A stretch of 64,000 nucleotides of DNA from Monodelphis domestica (taxonomy: Eukaryota > Chordata > Mammalia > Didelphimorphia > Didelphidae), in NCBI RefSeq assembly GCF_027887165.1, contig NC_077234.1, positions 195,776,459 through 195,840,458 on the forward strand, written 5' to 3'. The notes below the pieces were generated by a model. It ran no database searches. It was not told where the DNA came from and worked only from the letters and a program-made list of their open reading frames with translations. The translations under genes and the position numbers were made by a program. Shown here one piece after another: positions 1-9,743 of the stretch (positions are counted from its first letter, which is position 1; the number at the start of each line of letters is the position of its first letter).

Positions 1-160
1 AATCTAATAGCATTTTTTATTTTTGTACATTATAATTCTTAGTGTAAAACCCTTCTCATTGTTATATAATTCTAATATTATTCACCAAAATATCTGATCA
101 TTCAGTTTCATGATTAGGGGGAAAAAAAGAGAATTATTTGTTAAACTCCAGCTGGGTGAC
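1..160. other. AT-rich sequence, nothing recognised
   Basis: No open frame or repeat family is recognisable here. Confidence 0.4.
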
Positions 161-330
161 CAGCACAGTTCTAAGCCATAAAGATTCAAATACAAAAATG
201 AAATAGTCATTGTTCTCAAGGAGATTTCATTCTATTGGCAAAGTCAGCATATATACATCTAAGTATCTGGAGAATAAAGATAAGGCAAATTCAGAGGGAT
301 CCACCAATAGCTAGGTTTATATTCTTAAAA
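160..330 (+). repeat. Ancient dispersed repeat (LINE-like, family unresolved)
   Basis: The text 'aagccataaagattcaaat' followed by 'caaggagatttcattctatt' and a run of 'catatatacatctaagta' matches a wording that recurs in this window near 16.2, 53.0 and 60.7 kb. It belongs to an old mammalian repeat whose unit reads 'caaggagcttacattcta'. I place it loosely in the L2/CR1-related relics. Confidence 0.45.
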
Positions 331-339
331 TTATACTTA

Positions 340-2240
340 AAACAATTTTTTTCCTGAAATGATTCTGAAGCCTTCATATGGTTCCTTGAATTATATTGTG
401 ATATGTGAGAAATATCTTGACATGAGAACATAGAAAGTAAACAGCAACGAAAAGGGGATTTATGTAATAATTTAACCCAAAAATATTGTCAAGAAGAGGG
501 AAGAAATAGAAATCTCCCAAGTACCAGCAGTCATCCCATCAACACATCTCACAAAAGAATCCTATATTTGCCACTTATGAATTGATTGTAGAACAGATTT
601 TCTTCATCTCTAATTTTAAATTTCCTTGCTGTAGCATTACATATATTTCAGTAAGGTTGAAAAGTTATGGAGTTAAGGAAAGATATGACCCTTTTATATA
701 AAAGGGAAGTTTTTTAAACTATTTGAGCTTGGTGGGCAGTGGCCTGTGGCCTGATATGAGCTTCTAAATTAAATCAGTTCAGTGTACACTATAGTACAAA
801 AAGTTGAATAACATATTGTTTAAAATGGTTCAGAAAGATTTGGAACTCAGTCAATGTAACTGGGTACTGAGAATGAGGCAATCTATCCATTCCTAAGAAA
901 ATCTCGGGAATGTCTCGGGACATTCTACTTAAATACTTAATGTACTTAATAAAACAGGTAAATATAAATGAAAATGATCTGGAATCTCAACTCTGTTACT
1001 GATTTGTCAAATTGTCCAATTACATTCCACAAATTAAAATGTTCTATTCTTCAATTTTCTTATCTAAAATATCAAAGTTATAAACAAAAGGATCCTTGAA
1101 TTGCATCTGTTACTTTTCAAAGGCAGAAGTTTTTAGAAAGCATATTACTCTACAGATGTTATAAACTTATATAGTATATGAATTTATACTTTTTCAGATT
1201 ATTTAAATATTATTATGCAGATCTAAGACATTAAATAAAATTTATTAGGAATAATGAACTAATGGGATATAACTTCATATCAAGATCACATACATTGAAA
1301 AGAGAATCAAATGACAAGTTTCATGGAATACATTTTAGGAAAGATATGATATGTTATTTCAACAGAGATTTTATTGTTGTAGTATCAAAGGCCACCTTAG
1401 AAGCTGCAGGAAACAGATGATGAGTTCTAGAAATAGATAACAAACTTAGTGTGATGTAACAGATCAGGAAATCGAGATCACTTATTTGTTTGATAAGGAT
1501 AACTTTCCTTTCTGAAAAAAAAAGTTCTTCCAAAGCAAAAAAATTAATTAATTCTTTACTTGTTTCCAAAAATTACCTCTACATATGCAATTCAATTTGT
1601 GGCACAAGATTAAAAATGTGACAGAGAAGATGTTCACTGCAATTCTTATCGATCCCAAAACCTTAGCAAAGGACAATTATATCATATATATAGTAGGTAA
1701 AACTATTTACAACAAAAGCAAAAAAATTGACAGAATTGCTACACAAGGTATAAACCTCACGACAATGTTAGAAAACTTCAAAGTTTAAAACAGTGTTTCA
1801 GCAAAACTCTCTCCTCCAAACCAGTGTAAATTCTGATCACAGTGAACATATCTACCTCTACTCTTAAGAGATTATAGAAATTGATACCCTCCCATTTGAA
1901 AGAAGTGGATAATAACTGAAGGAAGAGTGTTATTAGAAAATTTAGGAAGCCTAGGGCCCTGCACAAAGTGAAAGAGAAAGGGGGAATTCATGTCCAACCA
2001 AGGAAAAGCTAACTAAAATCCCAGCAGAGGACAATATTTTCATGAAAGATTTTATTCTAGACAGGGACCTGGGAAGAATCAACCCCAATATCTTTAGATC
2101 CAAGATGTCTATTGTAATGGGAAAAGTATGAATGTGTAGCACACTAGCCCCGGTAATCTGTGTAGCAGCAGAGGAGTGAAGGATCAAAGAGTAAAGACAT
2201 AAACCAAAGGTGAGTGACTGAAAATATGAGAAAATATGAA
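340..2240. other. Gene-free stretch, nothing recognised
   Basis: AT-rich DNA with only short open frames (at most 97 codons), none with a recognisable domain. I see no clear repeat, but very old LINE sequence cannot be excluded. Confidence 0.4.
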
Positions 2241-2399
2241 ACACTAAAAATGGAAGAAAAAAGACTACATAAAAATCCTAGCTCACAAGAAGATATATTA
2301 TTTTATAAAAATAGGAGGAAGAATCATCTGCCCAGATCCCAGAGAATAAAGAAGTATTTTATACTATGAAGCAAAGTTAATTTAAAATATAACTGATTT

Positions 2400-2765
2400 A
2401 AAAAAAGACAATCCTTCAAATGTCTCAAACATTGTGGAAAAATATAAAGGAATTCCAGTTTCAGAAGAAAAATAAAACAGATATGGATTTTGACCACAAA
2501 TCAGAGTTCTCTAAGTATAATTAAAAATACAAACATCAGAATATGACCAAATGAGTAAATGATGGATAGAGCTGATAAGGAGATGCTTAATCAAAGAATA
2601 AATTTTTTGATACACAAAGCCATTGAAGTATAAGAAAATTTGACCAAAGAGGAGTAAACGCTACCTATGTTAAACAAACATATTCACTCTATCCAGACCA
2701 AAGTGACTGATCTTGAAGCCATCATTCGCAGAAATAAATTAAGGACAAAGATATCCCAGGAGTAT
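2400..2765 (+). repeat. Possible very old L1 ORF1 relic
   Basis: Around 2690-2750 the plus strand reads QTKVTDLEAIIRRNKLR in one frame, which resembles the end of the coiled coil and the start of the RNA-recognition part of marsupial L1 ORF1 (KVTDLENRGRRDNLR in the younger copies of this window). The rest is too decayed to place, so this is tentative. Confidence 0.3.
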
Positions 2766-2799
2766 ATGGCACACTAAAAAACCAAGAACCAAACCCAGG

Positions 2800-2895
2800 A
2801 ATATCAAACTATATATACATACATGTATAATGTGTATATATCTATCTATTCACCTATATTTATCTATCTCTATCTCTATCTGTAGATATAGGTAT
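2800..2895. repeat. Degenerate TA/ATCT simple repeat
   Basis: Imperfect runs of 'atat', 'tatcta' and 'atctctatctctatctgt' form a simple-sequence tract of about 95 bp. Confidence 0.7.
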
Positions 2896-2925
2896 ATAAA
2901 ACTTCTTTGAGTCAATTTCTGAGTA

Positions 2926-3229
2926 TGAGGTTCAACATTGCCCATCCCCCAATTTTCTCTCCATTATAAAAGTTCCTTTGTGTGCCTCTTTTATGTGAAT
3001 AAACTTACACCACTCTAATTCTCCCTTCAGTTTTCTTCCAGTGTATCATTCTTTTGCATGCTTCCTTTTAAAAAAATTTTTTTAGGTCATGGATTAAAAT
3101 TGACTCACATCTAAAACTGACTCATATCTATGTAGATTCCTTTTATTGTTTTCTGACATTTTCTGACATGTCTCCCCCCATCCAAAATGGTTGGTAAGAG
3201 GATATATTTTGTACATGTGTTATACAATA
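2926..3229 (-). mobile_element. Old L1 fragment, ORF1-ORF2 junction side (minus)
   Basis: Wording such as 'gttcctttgtgtgcctctt' and 'ttatgtgaataaacttacac' matches the pyrimidine-rich minus-strand version of the old marsupial L1 leader between ORF1 and ORF2. The MITE at 3230-3611 interrupts this relic. A 5' leader of the same type follows at about 3755-4440. Confidence 0.5.
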
Positions 3230-3611
3230 CAGTTGTCCCTCACTATATCACGGTTCACTTATCATGACTTAACTGTATCAAGGGTTTTTAATACATATAT
3301 TATATTTATTATATGTGTATAATAAATATAATATATAGTTCTGCATCTTGGAGTTACATTTATTATGGCATGCTATTGGCTGATGGAATGAAAGGCAACT
3401 AACCCCAGCACTGTGTTCTGTATCCTAAGTCCTGATTGGCTAAGGGACTGTAAGTTAATAAGAATTTGAAAAGGGTTTATAGGAGAGTGGGAGGGATTTA
3501 TAAAGTCTTAAAATATATATAAATAATAAAATTAGTAGAACACTCATACTTTGTAGATTTTCACCTATTGCGGGAATCTATGGAACTCCCATGATAGGTG
3601 AGGGATCACTG
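3230..3611. mobile_element. Non-autonomous Tc1/mariner- or pogo-type MITE
   Basis: The left end reads CAGTTGTCCCTCAC and the inverted right end reads CAGTGATCCCTCAC, so the two ends form imperfect terminal inverted repeats. A TA dinucleotide sits on each side (3228-3229 and 3612-3613), as expected for a TA target duplication. At 382 bp it is too short to encode a transposase and no transposase motif is visible. Mammalian genomes carry mariner/Tigger-derived MITEs with 'tccctcactatatcgcgg' ends. I do not recognise the exact family. Confidence 0.8.
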
Positions 3612-3754
3612 TATATACTTCCATATTCAATATGGGAAAGTGATGGGTGTAATGGAGGGAGAGAATATGAATCAGAAACTGTAAGAAAAAGCATTGAAAT
3701 TATATCAACATATAAAAAATAACCAAGAAAAAGAAAACCAGAAAAAAATAATTT

Positions 3755-4440
3755 TGTTGATGCTTGCTTCTTTTTCTAGCCTATTTCCTGACTTTTAATT
3801 TTATGTTCTACTTACTGGGGTTTGGTGAGGCAATGTCCCAAGCTTCAGTCTTTCTGCTGCTACTTTTAGAGCTAGTGCTGACAGTCTTCAAGTTTCTTCT
3901 GTCCCAAGGTAGTGTGATCTTGGGAGAAGTAAGATTACCATGTTCACTGGTCTGCCCTCTGGATTTTAGCCAGAAGGAGACTCTAGTCCTCTGCAATCAT
4001 AAATGGTCATGTTCCTCTTTGCTATGGAACTCTGCTCCATTGAGAGTGATCCTACATACCCCTCTCCACATTGAAATTATGATCTAGAACTACAATGGCA
4101 AATGTACCTAGTGTCTGTAAATCATCCCCTGTAAGCTCTTTCTGACCAGTTTTCTGATCTTCATGTCAATTTTGCACTGAGGGTGCTAGAAGCTTCTGCT
4201 GAAGCTGCTGTTGCCATCAACATGAATACATGCTCTGAACATCCTTGTAGTATTACAGACTTCTCCTGAAAACATCTTAAATTTTCTCAGGCTGTAAAAT
4301 ATCTCACCAAGACCTTTTGTTAGCTTTGCCACTCCAAAATTTGATTTGAGATATAATTTTAAAGTTATTTGGAGCAGAATTCTGGTAGAATTTGCTTCCT
4401 TGGCTTAACTTTCCTTTTTTTACACCCTTACCTTCCATAT
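3755..4440 (-). mobile_element. Old L1 5' leader, minus strand
   Basis: This stretch aligns by eye with 51897-52602: 'tgtcccaagcttcag' with 'tgtcccaagatccag', 'gctgctacttttagagcta' with 'gctgctatttttagagcta', and 'attttaaagttatttggag' in both. It is the 5' untranslated region and start of an old marsupial L1 in reverse. A 107-codon open frame here is fortuitous. Confidence 0.6.
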
Positions 4441-4469
4441 GAGAACTGCTGTTAGATATTAGTTCCAGG

Positions 4470-4605
4470 GAAAAAGAAGGTAGGTAATTGCGGTTAAGTG
4501 ACTTGCCCAAAATCACAGAACTGGGAAGTGTAAGGGACAATTTGAGCCCCAAACATCTTATCTTCTGGCCCAGTTGTCTATCCACTGAGCCACCTAGCTG
4601 CCTCT
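4470..4605 (-). repeat. CORE-SINE (MAR1/MIR-like), minus
   Basis: The run 'gttaagtgacttgcccaaa' through 'tccactgagccacctagctg' is the reverse complement of the tRNA-like head and core of marsupial MAR1/MIR SINEs. Confidence 0.85.
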
Positions 4606-4661
4606 GCTTAGCTTTTACTATACAAACTAATGGTCTATTTTGGTTTTGATTTCAGAAATAT

Positions 4662-4930
4662 AGGCAAAAATGAGGCACAATGGATAAGGAATACTGGACT
4701 TGGAGTGAAGAATATATATGAGCTCAAATTTTACTTTATATATTCCCTAATTGAGTGACCCTAAGGAAGTCATTTAATTTCTGTTAGCCTCAGTTTTATC
4801 TTTGGTGAAATGGGGATAATTATAGCATCTACATCCCATGGTTATTTTGAGGACCCAGTGAGATAGCAATCATAAAGCACTAAGTATACTACCTGGAACA
4901 TAGTGGGTGCTACATAATTATTATCTATTA
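4662..4930 (+). repeat. CORE-SINE (MAR1/MIR-like), plus
   Basis: Head 'aatggataaggaatactgg', core 'gagtgaccctaaggaagtca' and tail 'ctggaacatagtgggtgct' are in the expected order for a full-length MIR-type SINE with its LINE2-like tail. Confidence 0.85.
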
Positions 4931-5479
4931 TTGTTATCTGTAGGAACTAGGATCTTCATAGTTTCATATGTTACCATTAATCTTCTGTGACTTTGTCTAC
5001 CACTGCTTCTTTCCTCAAGACCCCCACAAAGGTTGATCAAGGATGAGATAGAAATAGAAAGGGTGGAAGATGGAGAATTATTTTTAAAAGGCAGGGGCAT
5101 GCTTAGGATCAATGGTATGGGGGTGTCCTCACAATTAAAGTATTAGAGCAATTACAACCAGGGAATTTTGTGCTAGGAAAAGCTATGCCTGTGGATTCTA
5201 CTTGTTTCAGACTTGCCCTCAACTATAGGAATCCTTTATATTCTTCCATTTTGTGTCAGGTGAAGAATTTCTGTTTCTCTTTTTCCACAGGATGCTAAAA
5301 CTTAGGGAAAACAGTGACTTTCATAAATATTAATATGGGAATTAGGGAATTATAGTGTGTATACTAATAGCTAGTATGGAACATTTGGCTGAAAAAGTCC
5401 TGTTTGGAAAAATTATATTAATGCAACTTTTAAAACGATTCCACCCCGAACAGAAGAAAAGTCCTAACATGGGTTCCTA
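4931..5479. other. Nothing recognised
   Basis: No gene and no confident repeat. The open frames are short and have no recognisable domain. Confidence 0.4.
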
Positions 5480-5770
5480 AGCAATATGCCAATCTTATTT
5501 TGTTTTTAACAAAGTTCTAGACTGTTGATGTAGAAGTTGAAGGAATACATAGAATATAATATTCCTTGATTTCAGCAGAAATATTTAACAAAATCTCTTA
5601 GGTGGTCAAGCTATAAATATGTAGACCTGAAGATAATATGGATTGATTCAATGAATGGATCCCAAAATAGTGATTAATAAATCAGCATCAATGGAAGAGG
5701 GAATGATCTTAGCAGAATGACATGGGTATATGGACATTTAGTTAATGGGCTTGAAATTTGAGGGTAGAGA
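5480..5770 (+). mobile_element. CR1/L3-type LINE relic, reverse-transcriptase region
   Basis: The text 'cttgatttcagcagaaatat' then 'aacaaaatctcttaggtgg', 'gatggattgattcaatgaatg'-like wording and 'agtgattaataaatcagcat' follows the order of the CR1/L3 palm motifs DFSKAFDKVSH and ...VVINGS. The frame is broken several times, as expected for a relic shared by all mammals. Confidence 0.5.
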
Positions 5771-5997
5771 TTGCCCAAAACACACCATATCATCAGCCTC
5801 ATTTTTTTCACCCTACGGAGAAGCTGGCTCTGTTTTGCATGACTTTTTTTTAAGGATAATTTTCCAAATTATTTTTCTGATCTTATTTTCCTAGCAGCGT
5901 TTATCATTTCAGATTTGTAACAAGGGTTGTGGGATAACATTTTAGTACTACCTGTAGCTGAACTCATAAAAACATGAACTATAGAACTCAAATGAAT

Positions 5998-6006
5998 ACA
6001 CACACA

Positions 6007-6043
<37 letters not shown>
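5998..6043. repeat. (CA)n microsatellite, left part
   Basis: A run of CA of about 45 bp. It abuts the LTR that starts at 6044, and a second CA run resumes directly after that LTR at 6718. Confidence 0.95.
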
Positions 6044-6045
<2 letters not shown>

Positions 6046-6713
6046 TAATATTTATTGTGAGAGATGGGGAGGATATGAAAAACCGGGGGATAAAGGGAGA
6101 ATTGTAGCAGGGTATGGAGGAGTTGAGGGGAGAGAGGGAATATTGCTCTGTGAGGCAAAGGAGAGAGATGCCCCCTGCCAAGAGGAAGCAACAGGGGTGC
6201 AATTAGGACTGTTTGACGTTGAATGGCTGAACTGATGTTCAGCTCCCTCTATGCCCAGAAAAGATAGTCTACTTATCTGACTGCAAATTCAAATAATATA
6301 AAGTTTAATAGCCAGTTGGGATTAGAGGTTTTTCCTCAGCTTCAGAGCTGAGGCCATGCCCCAGTAGCTAGTGGAGGGTTTTTCCCACTCCCATATACTC
6401 TATATCTATCCTCGCTTTGTCTAATTCAGAATCTTAGCAGTAGACAGAAAGCAAACAAGAACAGTTCTAACCTTCAGAAGTCTGTGTCTTCTGGCTGAAC
6501 AGAATAGAGGTACTCCACTCCAGACTGGGCTGCATGAGCTCCTCCCTCCTCCAACACCAGGAAGGAAGTCCCCCTTTGGCAGGAAGGAATTACTAGTCAC
6601 AAGATGCAACTGCCACTCCCAGTAGGAAGGAAGTGCTAGTCACAAGACCTAACTGCCACTCCCAGTTGCCCCTTCCCCCACCAACTGAACTGTCAGTCTA
6701 GTTTCCTTTCCAC

Positions 6714-6717
<4 letters not shown>
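6044..6717. mobile_element. Solo LTR fossil of an endogenous retrovirus
   Basis: The segment begins TGTAATATTT and ends CCACAACA, so it has TG...CA ends. It is about 674 bp long and holds a ~45-bp tandem repeat (6577-6665, 'actagtcacaaga' and 'aactgccactcccagt' twice) of the kind found in retroviral U3 regions. CA microsatellite flanks both sides, so the insertion went into a (CA)n tract and the target duplication is hidden. No internal genes are present. It looks like a solo LTR left by recombination. Family inferred as a marsupial ERV. Confidence 0.65.

Positions 6718-6762
<45 letters not shown>
6718..6762. repeat. (AC)n microsatellite, right part
   Basis: A pure AC run of about 45 bp directly after the LTR. 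It is probably the other half of the tract at 5998-6043. Confidence 0.95.
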
Positions 6763-6763
<1 letters not shown>

Positions 6764-7070
6764 AAGTCAGTGAAAAATAGTAAGATTCAAGAACTTGGTG
6801 TGAGACATGGGGCTTTGGACAACCATATATAATAAAAGGTAAATCTAGAAGTTAGTTTCATTTGATTTTGTTGTCCATTTTTTGGGAGCCAGGAAGAATT
6901 CCTGTTGGGGAAGGGTACAGAAGAGTGTCAGGATTTGTGAAAATCCCCTCCATTGATAAGATTACCAATGAGCCTGTAACTGATCATTTTGGTCAGTTGC
7001 CTGGGTAATTAGTAAAGGGACACACAGCAACCAGTATTTATCAGGAGTCTTACGGAGAGCTCAGGTATTA
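6763..7070. other. Nothing recognised
   Basis: Gene-free stretch between the LTR/microsatellite and a SINE. Confidence 0.4.
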
Positions 7071-7071
7071 G

Positions 7072-7316
7072 AGCTGAGTGGCACAATGGATAGATTACTG
7101 GGCCTGAAGTCAGGAAGGTTCATCTTCCTGAATTCAAATCTGGCCTCAGACATTTTCTATCTGTGTGACCCTGAAAAAGTCACTTTGCCTCAATTCTCTT
7201 TATCTGTAAAATGAGCTACAGAAGGAAATGGAAAACCACTCCAGTATCTTTGGGAAAAAACTCCAAATGTATCACAAAGGGTCAGATATGACTAAAAACA
7301 ACTGAACAACAAAATT
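7072..7316 (+). repeat. CORE-SINE (MAR1/WALLSI-like), plus
   Basis: Head 'tggcacaatggatagatta', 'ctgtgtgaccctgaaaaagt', middle 'aaggaaatggaaaaccactc' and the tail 'actgaacaacaaa' are in canonical order. Confidence 0.9.
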
Positions 7317-8003
7317 TCCTCACTCCAAATAATTTTTTTTTCCATGCATGAAACTCTTTCTAGCAATTTCCTTTATCTGCCTATGTTATTTAGGTGCTTT
7401 TGGCCTCCTTAGCCTTTAGTAATAGTCAAAGCTAATAATTCTGATGTTAAAAAGAATCCCAAGGGACTTCTGGGTAAGCATGGTGGCAGTCTAGATGTGG
7501 GACACTTCCTCTTCCCAGCACCCACTGAAATAGACTACCTCAAAAGGACATAAAAACCATTTTCAGAAGAATGGAGGACTCTACAGTAGGGCACAGCATT
7601 GAAGGTACATGGGGTTTAGGCATTTTCACAATATAAGAGGTTGAAAAATCTCCCAACCAAACATGAGCTGATCTACCCAACCCCACCCCACCTATGGAGT
7701 CAGAGCCAATGCATGCCAGAATAAGCAAGTGAGCAAGGGGCACATCTAGAGTGAGAAAAGGGCACCTATAGGTCCTTGGGAGTTGACTAGAACCTCCAGG
7801 AACCTACCTGTGAGAGCAATTACACTGGAAATCCCTCGCACATTGGGAAGTGCAGACCATGGGTGTTCTCCTAAACACTGGAGGCTATGGAGATTCAAGA
7901 GCTTGCCTCAAGCAAAAATCTTGCTCTTCAACTCCTTAAACAGAGAACCTGCCCATCTCACTCAGATTTCTGACTAAAAAGGGAAGGAAAAACCACCACA
8001 GGG

Positions 8004-9003
8004 ATGGCTAATTATGCCCAGGACCAACAAACACCCTCCAAGAAAAACAGGAAGTAGGCATTGACCCTGTAAAATTTTTACAGAGGAAAAACCCAGGCTA
8101 TAGAGGAAATAGAGGGAGAAATTCAAACAAAGTCAAAACTTAAAAAAAAATGGAAATTGTCCACAAGCTCTGGAAGAATTCATATTGGAGCTTATCAAAA
8201 AGAGGGAAGCCTTCTAGCAAGAAAAGTGGGAAATAATTCAAAAAAGAAAACAACAGTCTAAAGGACAAGAACTTCCAATTAGAGAAACAGCTGGAAGCAA
8301 CAAAAAGCAGGATAGACCAAACTGAAAAGGAAAACCAATCTTTAAAGACCAGAATTAGACAGCTGGAAGACAATGATTTTTTCAAAACAGCACAAATTAA
8401 TAAAGCAAAGGCAAAAGGCTGACAAAATAGAAGAAAACCTCAAATATCTCACTGACAAGGTGACAGATCAGGAAAACAGAGGAAGGAGAGACAATTTGAG
8501 AATCATTGGTCTACCTGAAAAGCCAGAAATAAACAGAAATCTTGATATCATAATACAAGAAATCATCCAAGAAAACTGCCCTGATGTTCTTGAACAAGGG
8601 GCCAAAATAGACATTGAAAGAGTTCATAGAACACCCTCTAAACTAAATACCCAAAAGACAACCCCCAGGAATGTAATTGCCAAATTCTAGAGCTTTCAAG
8701 CTAAGGAGAAATTTCTACAAGAAGACAAAAAGAGACAATTCAGATACCAAGGAACACCAATCAGGATTACTCAAGATCTGGCAGCTTCCACACTAAAAGA
8801 CCACAAGGCCTGGAACAGGATATTCAGAAAGGCAATAGAACTGGGTCTTCAAACAAGAATCACCTATCCAACAAAACTGACTATATACTTTCAGGGGGAA
8901 GTATGGGCATTCAACAAAATAGAAGATTTCCAAGTATTTGTAAAGAAAAGACCAGGACTAAGTGGAAATTTTGATATCCAAACACAAAGATCAAAAGAAA
9001 CAT
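8004..9003 (+). pseudogene. L1 copy A ORF1 (broken)
   Basis: ORF1 encodes the L1 RNA-binding chaperone. The best open piece is 8373-8690, which keeps the end of the coiled coil and the RNA-recognition start (NLRIIGLPEKPEINRNL) up to a stop in place of a residue after IAKF. Downstream sequence still encodes the C-terminal domain in pieces ('QAWN...FRKA', 'YFQGEVWAFNKIEDFQ'). The 5' part, which should hold the first half of the coiled coil, has frameshifts. It is a dead copy of the ORF1 that is intact at 28768-29721. Confidence 0.85.
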
Positions 9004-9084
9004 GAATAGGTAAATATGAAAGAGAGGGAAAAGGAGAAAAAAATTTATTCAAACTCTCTTATTTAAGGGCTATAATTAGATCAA

Positions 9085-9125
9085 ATTACACACACACACA
9101 CACACACATACACACACACACATAT
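9085..9125. repeat. (CA)n microsatellite in L1 copy A
   Basis: A CA run of about 40 bp with one TA break lies between ORF1 and ORF2. The full-length copies lack it. Confidence 0.9.
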
Positions 9126-9743
9126 ATAGGGAAATGTTATTTATAATATTCAAAAATTGTATTCATTACTATAGTAATTAGAAGAATCACTCATAAAATT
9201 AGATTGGGGCATTAAGGGCTATAAGATGATATGCAAAAAAGAAAAAGAAAAAGGGTGGGTGGGAATCAATGATGGTACCAAGAGATACTTGAAGAAATAA
9301 AATAAACAGAATAATATTTTTCACGCAAAGATACACATGGGAAGGGGAGGGGAAGAATACTCTTATAAGAAGGAGAGGAAGAGAATGCTAATAGGTAATA
9401 CTTAAACCTTACTCTCAGTGAAATCAACTCTGAGAGGGAAGAGCATCTAGAACCATTAGGATCTTAAATTCTATCTTATCCTACAGGGTAAGGGAGAAGG
9501 GGAAACTAAGGGTGGTAGCAGGGAGTAAGTACAAAAAGGGAGGGAAGGAGAATGGGGAAGGAACTTAACAGACCCTAATAAAAACAAACAAACAAAAAAC
9601 CAAGAAGGGAACAAAAAGGGAGGGACCAGAAAGGGAAGCATATCAAGGGAGGGGATTAGGGGGATTGATTAAAAGTAAACCCCTGGTTTAAAAGGATATC
9701 ACAAAAGAAGAAAGGACAGAACTAGGAGAGGATATCAAAATAC

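Noticed and set aside
3764-4087. 107-codon frame with a hydrophobic start
   Set aside because: Lies antisense in an old L1 leader that recurs at 51897-52602 without the frame.
5948-6202. Cys/Val-repeat frames (VCVCVC)
   Set aside because: Translation of (CA)n.
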